A DNA stretch of 34,715 bases from Bacteroidales bacterium (GTDB lineage: Bacteria; Bacteroidota; Bacteroidia; Bacteroidales; P3): contig WRKV01000008.1 in assembly GCA_009777915.1 (NCBI GenBank), forward strand, positions 1-34,715, read 5' to 3'. Position 1 is the first letter of the stretch, and every line of letters begins with the position of its first letter. A model generated the notes under the pieces. That model was not told the origin of the DNA and did no database searches. It worked only from the letters and a program-made list of their open reading frames with translations. A program made the position numbers and the translations under genes. This document shows, one piece after another, positions 23,423 through 31,805 of this stretch.

Positions 23423-23426
23423 ATAA

Positions 23427-23813
23427 TTAACGTTTTGAGAATTGGAATTTCTTTCTTGCACCCGGTTGTCCGGCTTTTTGACGTTCAACCATTCGATTGT
23501 CGCGCGTCAAAAGTCCTTTTGCTTTCAGTGCAGGACGATGTTCCGCATTGACTTCACACAGTGCACGAGCGATACCCATTCTCAAGGCTTCGGCTTGACC
23601 TTTCACGCCACCGCCGTCGAGGTTAGCCGTAACGTCGAACTGCGAGTCTGCACCCACAGTTTCGAGCGATTGACGAACGACGTACTGCATGATGGCTGTT
23701 GTGAAATACTCTTTGTAATCTTTTCCGTTTACCGTGATTTTTCCTGTTCCGGGTTTTAGATAAACGCGGGCTACAGCAGTTTTACGGCGACCGATTTTAT
23801 TGATTTTTTCCAT
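23427..23813 (-). CDS. rpsI: 30S ribosomal protein S9
   Basis: 128-residue uS9 of the small subunit head. Typical start INKIGRRKTAVARVYLKPGTGKITVNGKDY, centre GGGVKGQAEALRMGIARAL, and basic tail reaching the P-site region, RMVERQKAGQPGARKKFQFSKR. It starts 3 bases after rplM's stop codon; the two genes form the usual rplM-rpsI pair. The hairpin at 23384-23422 begins just after its stop codon. Confidence 0.97.
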   Translation of the reverse strand: MEKINKIGRRKTAVARVYLKPGTGKITVNGKDYKEYFTTAIMQYVVRQSLETVGADSQFDVTANLDGGGVKGQAEALRMGIARALCEVNAEHRPALKAKGLLTRDNRMVERQKAGQPGARKKFQFSKR

Positions 23814-23816
23814 ATC

Positions 23817-24272
23817 TTATTTCAAATCTTTGATATTAACTAATTTTGGTTGTTGTGCTTCGAATTTGTGATTTGGACCTACCACAACGTGGAGATGGGT
23901 GTAAAGTTTGTTCCCGAGTCTGTTTTTCGGCAACATACCTCTTACGGCTTTTTCCACTACGGCATAAGGTTTTTTCTTCAACACTTCGACAGGTGTGGCG
24001 AAACGTTGTCCGCCGGCATAACCGGTATGGCGAACATAGGTTTTGTCGGTCATTTTGTTACCGGTTAGGCGAATTTTTTCGGCATTGATAACGATGACAT
24101 GATCGCCGCAATCCACGTGAGGCGTGTAGTTTGTTTTGTACTTGCCACGAAGCAAATTGGCTACTTCGGAAGCCAATCGCCCCAAAGTTTGATTTTCAGC
24201 ATCTACGAGCACCCATTCTTTGTTTACGGTGTTTGCGTTTGCAGAAATTGTTTTGTAAGTTAACGTATTCAT
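23817..24272 (-). CDS. rplM: 50S ribosomal protein L13
   Basis: 151-residue uL13. Motifs: KEWVLVDAENQTLGRLASEVANLLRGKYKTNYTPHVDCGDHVIVINAEKIRLTG, YVRHTGYAGG and AVRGMLPKNRLGNKLYTHLHVVVG. First gene of rplM-rpsI-rpsB, with a clear promoter about 50 bases upstream and a small hairpin in the leader that might serve autoregulation. Confidence 0.97.
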   Translation of the reverse strand: MNTLTYKTISANANTVNKEWVLVDAENQTLGRLASEVANLLRGKYKTNYTPHVDCGDHVIVINAEKIRLTGNKMTDKTYVRHTGYAGGQRFATPVEVLKKKPYAVVEKAVRGMLPKNRLGNKLYTHLHVVVGPNHKFEAQQPKLVNIKDLK

Positions 24273-24302
24273 TCTTTTTACTATTTTTCAATAAGATATT
24301 TT

Positions 24303-24320
24303 CCCTGTTTCAAAAACGGG
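24303..24320 (-). promoter_or_regulatory. rplM leader hairpin (possible L13 autoregulatory element)
   Basis: On the minus strand CCCGTTT and AAAC(A)GGG pair with one bulged A around TTG. The hairpin forms at the very 5' end of the transcript. Bacteroidia are reported to carry L13 leader motifs; whether this matches one was not tested. Confidence 0.4.
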
Positions 24321-24324
24321 AGTG

Positions 24325-24356
24325 CAAAGATACAAAAAAAATTCGAAATATGCAAA
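24325..24356 (-). promoter_or_regulatory. rplM-rpsI-rpsB promoter
   Basis: TTTG (24356-24353) and TATCTTTG (24332-24325) on the minus strand, 20 bases apart. Confidence 0.8.
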
Positions 24357-24371
24357 TTTAATTGAAAAAAT

Positions 24372-26507
24372 TTATTCGTCGTCTTTTTGTTCTGCTTCGT
24401 ATGCTTTCAACAGTGCGGTTTGAACATCTGCCGGCACTTGGGTGTATTCGGCAAATTTCATGCCGTACGAACCACGTCCGGAAGTGATCGAGCTCAATGC
24501 TGTTGAATAACGATTCATTTCTGCCAACGGCACTTTTGCTTTGATGATTTGGAAACCGCCATCGCTATCCATACCCATTACAACGGCTCTACGCCCTTGC
24601 AGGTCAGTCATTACATCGCCCATTCTGTCGGCAGGAACCATCACTTCTACATCGTAAATCGGCTCCAAAATTTTTGGACCGGCATTCTTAAAACCTTCAC
24701 GGAACGCATTACGTCCCGCTAGTTTGAATGCCATCTCATTCGAGTCAACGTCGTGCATTTTTCCGTCGTAGATATTCACAACGATGTCGCGTGCGTAGGA
24801 ACCGGTCAATGGACCTTCTTCCATTTTTTCCATGATACCTTTGAGAATTGCCGGCTGGAAACGTGCGTCAATCGCACCACCCACGATACAATTATTGAAC
24901 ACCAATTTTCCGCCCCACGACAAATCGTGTGTTTCTGTTCCGCGAATCGGATATTTGGTTTGGTTTGCCATGCCGTCGTAATAAGGTTCGATAAGCATGT
25001 GCACTTCGCCGAATTGACCGGCACCGCCCGATTGTTTTTTGTGGCGATACATGGCTTCTGCGTTTTTCGTAATCGTTTCGCGATACGGAATTTTTGGTGC
25101 AAATAAATCAACTTGCAATTTATGTAAATTGTTCAAATACCATTTCACGGTGTTGATGTGAAACTCTCCCATGCCCTGTAAAATCAACTGTTTCAGCTCA
25201 CGTGAGTAACCAACCAAAAGAGTTGGATCGGCAGCACTCATCGTGTTCAAAAGCATACCAAGTTTTTCGTCGTCAGATGAATTTACGGCTTTGATTGCTG
25301 TTGAAAAAATCGGTTCGGGGAAAGTAATTTTCTCAAAAACGATATTTGTATTTTTCGGAGATGTCAGGGTTTGGTTGGTTTTTACATCTTTCAATTTAAT
25401 CGTTGCGATGATATCTCCGGCAACCGCTTTTTCGATTTTTGCACGGTTTTTTCCGGCAACGGCAAACATCTGTGAAATACGCTCTTTCCCGCCGTTTACG
25501 GAGTTTACGACGTCCATACTTTCCGTAACTTCACCTGTAACGATTTTCATGTACGACATTTCTCCCAAGTGTTGTTCGAGAGAGGATTTGAAAATAAATG
25601 CCGAAAACGGTTCAGCGGCATTAACTGCGATATCCTTATCATCAGTGGTTTTGCGAGCTTTTCCTTCGTTCGGAGCAATTACGTTATTTCCGATAAATTC
25701 GAGCAAACGTGCCACACCTTGTGCTTCTTTTCCAACAACACACATCACAGGAAACATTCCGCGCGAAGCCATACAAAGTTTGATACCGCGACGCATTTCG
25801 TCGATCGTTAAATCTTCGGTTTCAAAGTATTTTTCCATCAAATCATCGGCACCTGCAGCGGAGGCTTCCACCAAATGTTTGCGATATTTTTCGGCACGAT
25901 CTTTTTCCGCATCCGGAATATCTACGGTTTCGAATTTTCCACCGCCTTTCGGGAATTTTAACATTTTGTTCAATACCAAGTCGATTACTGCATCGAAGCC
26001 GGAGCCAACGTTTACAGGATATTGACACACCGTGATATTATCGCTGTAATTTTCTTGCAATTGTTTCAAAGCATCTTCGAAATTAGCTTTTTCGCCATCA
26101 AGTTGATTGATGACAAACATTGCCGGAACACTACCTTTTTTAGTGTATCGCCAAGCGAGGTCGGTTCCTGCTTCTGCACCTGCTTGTGCATTCACGACTA
26201 TCGCAGCTGCTTCCACAATGCTTAGAGCAGACACCATTTCGCCTGCATAATCAGCCATGCCCGGGCAGTCGATGATATTAATTTTTTTACCGCTGTATTC
26301 TGCGTAAAGCAACGATGCTACTACAGAATTTTTACGGTCGAGTTCGATTTCGCGATAGTCGGAAATAGTGTTTTTGTCGTCAATTGTTCCTCGACGACTA
26401 ACGACCCCGCCTTCGAATGCCATTGCTTCAGCCAAAGTAGTTTTTCCCGACTTTGCACCTCCAATCAGAGCAATGTTTCTGATTTCATTTGTTTGATAGA
26501 CTTTCAT
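24372..26507 (-). CDS. fusA2: Elongation factor G paralog (EF-G2)
   Basis: 711 residues with the full EF-G domain order: G domain, domain II, then domains III-V (SYARDIVVNIYDGKMHDVDS.., AKVPLAEMNRYSTALSSITSGRGSYGMKFAEY). The GTPase motifs differ from normal EF-G: GGAKSGKTT for G1, DRKNSV where ERGIT is expected, DCPGMADY for DTPGHVDF (catalytic His replaced by Met84) and NQLD for NKMD. A Bacteroides EF-G2 has been reported to support translocation without GTPase activity and to matter in gut colonisation; this protein fits that class. The track start at 26651 lies upstream of the promoter -7 box, so ATG 26507 (MKVYQTNEIRNIALIGG) is used. It is not in a str operon. Confidence 0.92.
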   Translation of the reverse strand: MKVYQTNEIRNIALIGGAKSGKTTLAEAMAFEGGVVSRRGTIDDKNTISDYREIELDRKNSVVASLLYAEYSGKKINIIDCPGMADYAGEMVSALSIVEAAAIVVNAQAGAEAGTDLAWRYTKKGSVPAMFVINQLDGEKANFEDALKQLQENYSDNITVCQYPVNVGSGFDAVIDLVLNKMLKFPKGGGKFETVDIPDAEKDRAEKYRKHLVEASAAGADDLMEKYFETEDLTIDEMRRGIKLCMASRGMFPVMCVVGKEAQGVARLLEFIGNNVIAPNEGKARKTTDDKDIAVNAAEPFSAFIFKSSLEQHLGEMSYMKIVTGEVTESMDVVNSVNGGKERISQMFAVAGKNRAKIEKAVAGDIIATIKLKDVKTNQTLTSPKNTNIVFEKITFPEPIFSTAIKAVNSSDDEKLGMLLNTMSAADPTLLVGYSRELKQLILQGMGEFHINTVKWYLNNLHKLQVDLFAPKIPYRETITKNAEAMYRHKKQSGGAGQFGEVHMLIEPYYDGMANQTKYPIRGTETHDLSWGGKLVFNNCIVGGAIDARFQPAILKGIMEKMEEGPLTGSYARDIVVNIYDGKMHDVDSNEMAFKLAGRNAFREGFKNAGPKILEPIYDVEVMVPADRMGDVMTDLQGRRAVVMGMDSDGGFQIIKAKVPLAEMNRYSTALSSITSGRGSYGMKFAEYTQVPADVQTALLKAYEAEQKDDE

Positions 26508-26690
26508 AATATTAATGTTTGTTTGTTTTTGTTTTTGCAGGTTGTAGGACGTGGTTTTGACTTCGTTGAGATTGCGATTCGCACTTCGGTTGAAACCACC
26601 CTTACAATAATTAACGGTGCAAAGATACAAAAAAAATTGAAATAAATTCATTTTTTTTACAAAAAACTTGTATAATTCAAAAAAGTATTG
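26508..26690. promoter_or_regulatory. EF-G2 promoter and structured leader
   Basis: No gene. The minus-strand -7 box TATCTTTG is at 26620-26627. The roughly 105-base leader can close a long-range stem GTGGTTT/AAACCAC (26551-26557 with 26593-26599), inside which lies the palindrome TGCGAATCGCA. The -33 element is weak. Confidence 0.55.
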
Positions 26691-26698
26691 TACCTTTG
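26668..26698 (+). promoter_or_regulatory. Promoter of the T9SS adhesin
   Basis: TTG (26668-26670) and TACCTTTG (26691-26698), 20 bases apart. The ATG of the large ORF is 257 bases downstream, giving the longest leader in the window. Confidence 0.75.
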
Positions 26699-26700
26699 TG

Positions 26701-26954
26701 GCGTTATACCCTTACAAAAATTTTTGCTCGATGAAATACGGAAGTGGTTTTTATTTTATTTGCTCTCGCGTTACCTCGAAACGCTTGTGCTCCTCTTTGT
26801 ATCAAGAGCTTAAAAAACCACCTACTTAATAGAGCGTTTCGGAACAACGCATCATTAGCGTTTCAAGTTTTTTAGTCGCACGCATGGAGAGATCTCTCTA
26901 TCCTTGTTTGGGCGATTTACCATTTACAAATTCTAATTTCTAATTTCCAATCTT
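26701..26954 (+). promoter_or_regulatory. Long structured leader with alternating GCGTT/AACGC elements
   Basis: Elements in order: GCGTT (26701-26705), palindrome CAAAAATTTTTG (26715-26726), GTGGTTTTT (26744-26752), GCGTT (26768-26772), AACGC (26780-26784), AAAAACCAC (26813-26821), GCGTT (26834-26838), AACGC (26846-26850), GCGTT (26858-26862), palindrome GAGAGATCTCTC (26887-26898). Neighbouring GCGTT/AACGC pairs are each separated by seven bases and can form local hairpins. Longer alternatives exist: CGAAACGCT (26777-26785) can pair with AGCGTTTCG (26833-26841) or AGCGTTTC (26857-26864). The pairings exclude one another, as in an attenuator. The mechanism is inferred; no known RNA family is recognised. 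Confidence 0.5.
26731..26829 (+). CDS. Possible 32-residue leader peptide
   Basis: ATG to TAA ORF within the leader, reading MKYGSGFYFICSRVTSKRLC... and ending KKPPT. It spans both arms of the GTGGTTTTT/AAAAACCAC stem and stops just before the first AGCGTTTC element. Ribosomes on it would open those stems. No clear ribosome-binding site is visible, and an ORF of this size can occur by chance. Confidence 0.3.
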   Translation: MKYGSGFYFICSRVTSKRLCSSLYQELKKPPT

Positions 26955-29900
26955 ATGAAACAAGCAATCAAAACAACAATCTTATTCGTTTCACTTTTCT
27001 TTTGTGGAGCGAGTTATGCACAAGGGCATTTAAATGCCAAACGTGCCCCGCAAAATTTGCAAAAGCACCCTATGGCGGGCATACAAAACCCGGCACCCAA
27101 AGGTCTGACTTCTCCAATGATTTACGCTACCGAATGGGGCGACGACGATCCGGGAATTTACAAAACAACCTTAGGGAATGCTACGGACGTAACCAAACTT
27201 ACCGATGTGGGTAATGCAGACTACCAAGCCATGCAATGGGTCGGCATGAACGACAACATTTATGTGGTTACTTATCAGGAAGTCGACGAAGGTGCAGGTG
27301 TTGTACCGAAAAACACTTTCGGCACGATCGACCCCGTCACGGGAGATCTCACCGTTATAGCAGAAGTCGACTGGGACGGCATTTCGCTGGCATGGCACTC
27401 GGGAACAAGCACCATGTATGCAACGACATGGTACGGTCAGTTCGGAACGGTAAACCTGACCACAGGAGCCTTTACCACAATAACGACATGGACAACGGGA
27501 CCCGCTTTCATCACCATTGACAACAGCGGCGTTTGCTTTATACAGGAATACGATTTTCCGGGTGGCAACAGATTTGGTACTCTGAATCTCGCTACAGGAG
27601 CCATTACCACTATCGCAACACGTCAATACGTGCGTTACCTGCAAAATCTTACCGTAGATTATGAAACCGACGAATTGTACTGGGCAGGCACCATGACGGA
27701 CGGACAAGAAGGCATATACTTCCTCGCCAGAATTGATAAGGCGACCGGAATGTTTCTTAGTGATGATGATTTTGTACCTATAAACCACCGAATCCAGTCG
27801 CTCTGTATCATCGGCGAGATAAATGCCGCTGCTCCATCAGCTCCAACGAATGTAGCACTTGTAAGAAACGGTGTAACCGCCGAACTCTCGTGGACGGCTC
27901 CAACAACAAGCCTGAACGGCGATCCACTCTCCGGTGAAGGACTTCTGTACGATGTTTTCCGTATGCCGGAAAACATTCGGGTAGCAACCGATCAGGCAAC
28001 AACCACCTTTAGCGAAATCATCACTGCACAGGGTATCTTCTCCTATCGCGTGGCTGCAAAGAATGCTGCGGGCACAGGTGGTTCCGCCACTTCAAACGCC
28101 GAAACGTTTTGTCCGGCTATAATGACAGACCATTGGGTAGAAGGATTCAATAATGTGTTGCAATTCCCGCCGCATTGCTGGACAACGTGGAGAAGTCCGG
28201 GAACGAGCGAAAACGGAGAATGGGGCCTAAGTGAGATGGCACCCCGATGGGATGGAGCCTATGCCATTCGAAGAATGGTGATGGGAAGCAATCAAGAATC
28301 TTGGTTGATTACGCCACCCATAACCTTAGATGAAAACGAAACCTATCGTCTTAAATTCATGTCTTTCACGAACGATGAGTCGTATTATGTAGGTGGACTG
28401 AACGCAACTATAGGCAACGGTCTCAGCAAAGTGTTTATATCTACAAAGAGCAACAACCGTACGGATTTTACCGAACTACTCCATACTTTGGAGTATGGAG
28501 TTGATGTGCTGTCACCACCCGCCTGGAGCGAAGTTGTGCTTGATTTGGGCAAATTCAAAGGCGAAACCATCTACATTGGTTTCCAATATACCGGTAATTT
28601 TGCTCATGCTTGGCATTTGGACGATGTGCAGGTATACTCCGTATTTGATGATATTGCCGTGTTAGATATCACAACGCCGAAAAATGGGATAAACATTAAC
28701 CTTTCCGACAATCAGGATGTAACCGTAAGACTAAAAAGTTTCGGTGAGGGGTCGGCAACCGGCTTTACGCTAACCCTCTTGCTTGATGACGTGGTACAAG
28801 CAACCGAAACCTACACCGGTTCTATCGCAAGTTTGGCGGAAGCCAACTACACGTTCACCAAAAAACTGAATCTTTTGGCAGATGCCACCTATCGCATACA
28901 GGTTATTGCCAACTTAATCAGCGATCAAAATCCTACCAACGATACGGCGACGATAACCGTTATCAATACGGTTTGTCCGGTGGTTACAACCTTTCCTTTC
29001 GTTGAATATTTCAACGAAGCACTGTTCCCGCCAAGATGCTGGACGATTTGGAACAGTCCGGAAACGCCCTCCAACGGATTATGGAAAAGGGGCATGCAAT
29101 TGGAATTTGGCGATGAAGGTCCGGCGTGGGACGGATCGTATGCTGTGCGTATGGATGCACTCGGAGACAATCAGGAATCTTGGTTGATTATGCCGGCAAT
29201 AGATTTGGCTGCAGGCGGCGAACATCTGCTCAAATTCATGTCCTATACAGGCTATACCTTTGGTTATACCGGACATCCGCTCGACGCTGGTGACGGTCTC
29301 AGCAAAGTGTTTGTATCCAAAGCAGGCAACGACCCCGGCAATCCGGCTAATTTTACCGAAGTTTACACCTTGCAATTTGGAACCGATGTGCCACAATCAC
29401 CGGCTTGGCGCGAGATAGACGTTGATTTGAGTGCCTTTGCCGGCGAAACCGTTTATATCGGATTCCAGTATACCGGAAGTTTCGCCCACATCTGGCGTAT
29501 TGATGATGTGAAAGTCTATGATCAAGGTGATTTTGTGGATGCGGAATTGGTAACCATTATTACGCCAAACACAAGCACCAATCTAACCGAAGAAGAAGTG
29601 GTGAAAGTTTTGATAAAAAATGGTGGAGTCGATGCACTAAGCGGATTTCATGTGAAATTGGAAGTGAACGGCATCGAAGTTGCCGACGAACTGTTTGACG
29701 GAAGTATCGCAGGTTTGGATAGAGCCACGTATACTTTTACACACAAATTAGACCTTTCCGAAGCCAACACCTATACGCTCAAAGCAACGGTTGTTGTAGC
29801 AGGAGACATGTACCCCGCCAACGATTCGGAAACCAAAATCGTGATCAACAAAGGATGTCCTTATATCACCGACTATCCTTGGAGAGGGGATCTTGGAAAT

Positions 29901-31703
29901 TTCGCCGTGGGTCAGCATAACGCATTTTCGGAGTGTTGGGTCAATTTTGATGCCGATGGCGATGGAGTCGGTTGGGTGCCGGGAGTATTGGGCACAAGCG
30001 GAATACAGGTAGCCATATCCGAATCGTATAATTTTGGACATCTCTATCCCGACAACTGGTTTATCACACCCAAATTGGTGATTGACCACAACCGCTATGA
30101 ACTCTCGTTTGAGATAGGTTCTTTCCGAGTTTTTCCGGAAGACAAATTCTCGGTGTTTATCTCCGAAACAGGAACCAATCCGGAGGATTTTACGGAGGTC
30201 TATTCCGAAGTGCTGAACAACAATGTGCATACGGTAATTCGAGGAGATTTCGGATTCAAAACGGTTAGACTACCTCTTTTCGATTACGGTGGAAAAACCA
30301 TTCATATCGCTTTCCGCCATTGGGATTGCGTAAACCTGTTAACACAACAGATGATTCTTCTTTCGGATATTATGGTGGATGATATCTCCGGCTTTGTGGA
30401 TGGCGAAGTGGTAGAAATCGTATCGCCAGCCAACGCTGTCAACATGACCGCCAACGAGGCTGTTACCGTTAAATTGAAAAACAACGGTGGTGCGGACATT
30501 ACCGGTTTCACGTTGAAAATAGAGGTAGATGGCGTGCTAAAAGTTACGGAAACCTACAACAGCACTCCTATCCCCAGTTGGAGTGAAATGGACTATACAT
30601 TTACGCAAACGGTAGACCTCTCCGGAGAAAATCAAGGTTATTGGCTCACCGTAACGATGGAACTTGCCGATGATGAAGTTGCCGAAAACAATTTCACGAT
30701 CAAAAATGTGGCTAATTTCCCATCAGGATCTGTAGATCTATATGGTTACATTATTTACGACGACAGTTGGGCTACACAGGGTCGCGATACAGGCTTTGTG
30801 AAGTTTTCGACTGCCAACCCGGAAGTGGTAACCATGCATCATCGCTATCCGTTGATCAACGGTGCAAACCGCATTTATGCCGGAGAATTTGCAGACAGTG
30901 CTTTGTATTTCTACACGGTGCATGTTGCTCCTTTAGAGATGGAAACCAAAGATTTCATTAAAGCGAATGCAACCGATTTCTCGACGATAACTCGAGCGGC
31001 TTTTCCGTACAATATTCTCCCTGCGGATATGGCTTACGACCATTCCACGAACACCATGTATGCTATTGTTACTTCCCCCAACTTCCCGGCTATCGAAAGT
31101 GCTTTGGTGACGGTTAATTTAGACACGGGTGTGATGACTTGGGTAGGTTCCATGTACAGAATGATGACTATCGCTTGCAACCTCGACGGAGAGATCTATA
31201 CCGTAGACCGCGATGGTGACTTGCATTTTGTGGATAAGGAAACCGGTGCTACTACGCTTATCGGCAACACCGGAGTCACGCCGCTATACATTCAGTCTAT
31301 GGCATTCGACCACAACACCGGACGCTTGTTTTGGGCAATGCGCGACTACGACCATGGCAGACTGCTTGAAATCAACACGCAAGTAGGTGCAGCACGAGAT
31401 TTAGGACAGTTGGGCGGAAATGCCGAACTTACGTCTCTTTACTCGCTGTACCCCGCCGCCCCTCCAACCAATACACGTCCACTTACGGAATGGCATACCT
31501 CACCTCTACAGGCGTGGATGCAAGATGGCGAACTTCATGTGAGCGGTCTGACGATTGGTCAGCTTTGGAGCATTTACAACCTTTCCGGACAAGTGGTGTA
31601 TCAAGCCATTGCCGACACCGATCCTGCGGTTGTAACGTTGCCCGGACGAGGAGTTTACATCATTCGGAGTGGCAACAAGATTGCGAAGGTGGTGAAACAG
31701 TAG
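26955..31703 (+). CDS. T9SS-secreted cleaved-adhesin repeat protein
   Basis: 1582-residue exported protein. Signal peptide (FVSLFFCGASYAQ); N-terminal beta-propeller-like region (about 50-285); fibronectin type III domain (about 292-385); three units, each a cleaved-adhesin domain (about 390-561, 676-856, 969-1146; WDGAYAIRR..NQESWLITPPI; ETIYIGFQYTGNFAHAWHLDDVQVY) followed by a CARDB-like Ig domain (about 566-672, 859-964, 1149-1256); a second propeller-like region (about 1259-1500); and a type IX C-terminal sorting domain (about 1510-1582, LWSIYNLSGQVVYQ..GVYIIRSGNKIAKVVKQ). Cleaved-adhesin domains are known from Porphyromonas gingivalis gingipains and HagA, where they bind haem, haemoglobin and matrix proteins. 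No protease domain is present. Secretion machinery is not in the window. Confidence 0.93.
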   Translation: MKQAIKTTILFVSLFFCGASYAQGHLNAKRAPQNLQKHPMAGIQNPAPKGLTSPMIYATEWGDDDPGIYKTTLGNATDVTKLTDVGNADYQAMQWVGMNDNIYVVTYQEVDEGAGVVPKNTFGTIDPVTGDLTVIAEVDWDGISLAWHSGTSTMYATTWYGQFGTVNLTTGAFTTITTWTTGPAFITIDNSGVCFIQEYDFPGGNRFGTLNLATGAITTIATRQYVRYLQNLTVDYETDELYWAGTMTDGQEGIYFLARIDKATGMFLSDDDFVPINHRIQSLCIIGEINAAAPSAPTNVALVRNGVTAELSWTAPTTSLNGDPLSGEGLLYDVFRMPENIRVATDQATTTFSEIITAQGIFSYRVAAKNAAGTGGSATSNAETFCPAIMTDHWVEGFNNVLQFPPHCWTTWRSPGTSENGEWGLSEMAPRWDGAYAIRRMVMGSNQESWLITPPITLDENETYRLKFMSFTNDESYYVGGLNATIGNGLSKVFISTKSNNRTDFTELLHTLEYGVDVLSPPAWSEVVLDLGKFKGETIYIGFQYTGNFAHAWHLDDVQVYSVFDDIAVLDITTPKNGININLSDNQDVTVRLKSFGEGSATGFTLTLLLDDVVQATETYTGSIASLAEANYTFTKKLNLLADATYRIQVIANLISDQNPTNDTATITVINTVCPVVTTFPFVEYFNEALFPPRCWTIWNSPETPSNGLWKRGMQLEFGDEGPAWDGSYAVRMDALGDNQESWLIMPAIDLAAGGEHLLKFMSYTGYTFGYTGHPLDAGDGLSKVFVSKAGNDPGNPANFTEVYTLQFGTDVPQSPAWREIDVDLSAFAGETVYIGFQYTGSFAHIWRIDDVKVYDQGDFVDAELVTIITPNTSTNLTEEEVVKVLIKNGGVDALSGFHVKLEVNGIEVADELFDGSIAGLDRATYTFTHKLDLSEANTYTLKATVVVAGDMYPANDSETKIVINKGCPYITDYPWRGDLGNFAVGQHNAFSECWVNFDADGDGVGWVPGVLGTSGIQVAISESYNFGHLYPDNWFITPKLVIDHNRYELSFEIGSFRVFPEDKFSVFISETGTNPEDFTEVYSEVLNNNVHTVIRGDFGFKTVRLPLFDYGGKTIHIAFRHWDCVNLLTQQMILLSDIMVDDISGFVDGEVVEIVSPANAVNMTANEAVTVKLKNNGGADITGFTLKIEVDGVLKVTETYNSTPIPSWSEMDYTFTQTVDLSGENQGYWLTVTMELADDEVAENNFTIKNVANFPSGSVDLYGYIIYDDSWATQGRDTGFVKFSTANPEVVTMHHRYPLINGANRIYAGEFADSALYFYTVHVAPLEMETKDFIKANATDFSTITRAAFPYNILPADMAYDHSTNTMYAIVTSPNFPAIESALVTVNLDTGVMTWVGSMYRMMTIACNLDGEIYTVDRDGDLHFVDKETGATTLIGNTGVTPLYIQSMAFDHNTGRLFWAMRDYDHGRLLEINTQVGAARDLGQLGGNAELTSLYSLYPAAPPTNTRPLTEWHTSPLQAWMQDGELHVSGLTIGQLWSIYNLSGQVVYQAIADTDPAVVTLPGRGVYIIRSGNKIAKVVKQ

Positions 31704-31713
31704 AGGATGTACA

Positions 31714-31754
31714 ATTTACGTTTCGCCAAATCGTAAATCCGTAAATCGTAAATT
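31714..31754. repeat. CGTAAATC short direct repeats
   Basis: CGTAAATC at 31732-31739 and 31740-31747, then CGTAAATT; an inverted copy ATTTACG at 31714-31720. A simple intergenic repeat after the adhesin stop codon. Confidence 0.8.
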
Positions 31755-31791
31755 AAAAAAAAACGAAATGCAACGCATTTCGTTTTTTTTT
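31755..31791 (+). terminator. Terminator of the T9SS adhesin gene
   Basis: ACGAAATGC (31763-31771) and GCATTTCGT (31775-31783) with loop AAC, A-run before and eight T after. The next promoter -7 box starts 3 bases after the T-run. Confidence 0.92.
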
Positions 31792-31793
31792 CG

Positions 31794-31801
31794 TATCTTT
31801 G
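31794..31801 (+). promoter_or_regulatory. -7 box of the GHKL ATPase gene
   Basis: TATCTTTG ends 4 bases before the ATG, so the message should have little or no 5' leader. The -33 region falls in the 3' arm of the preceding terminator. Confidence 0.7.
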
Positions 31802-31805
31802 CACT

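Noticed and set aside
25243-26025. 260-residue plus-strand ORF
   Set aside because: Antisense to EF-G2, with no family resemblance and no promoter.
26508-26651. 48-residue N-terminal extension of EF-G2
   Set aside because: It would span the promoter -7 box and leader, and EF-G starts normally at MKVYQ.
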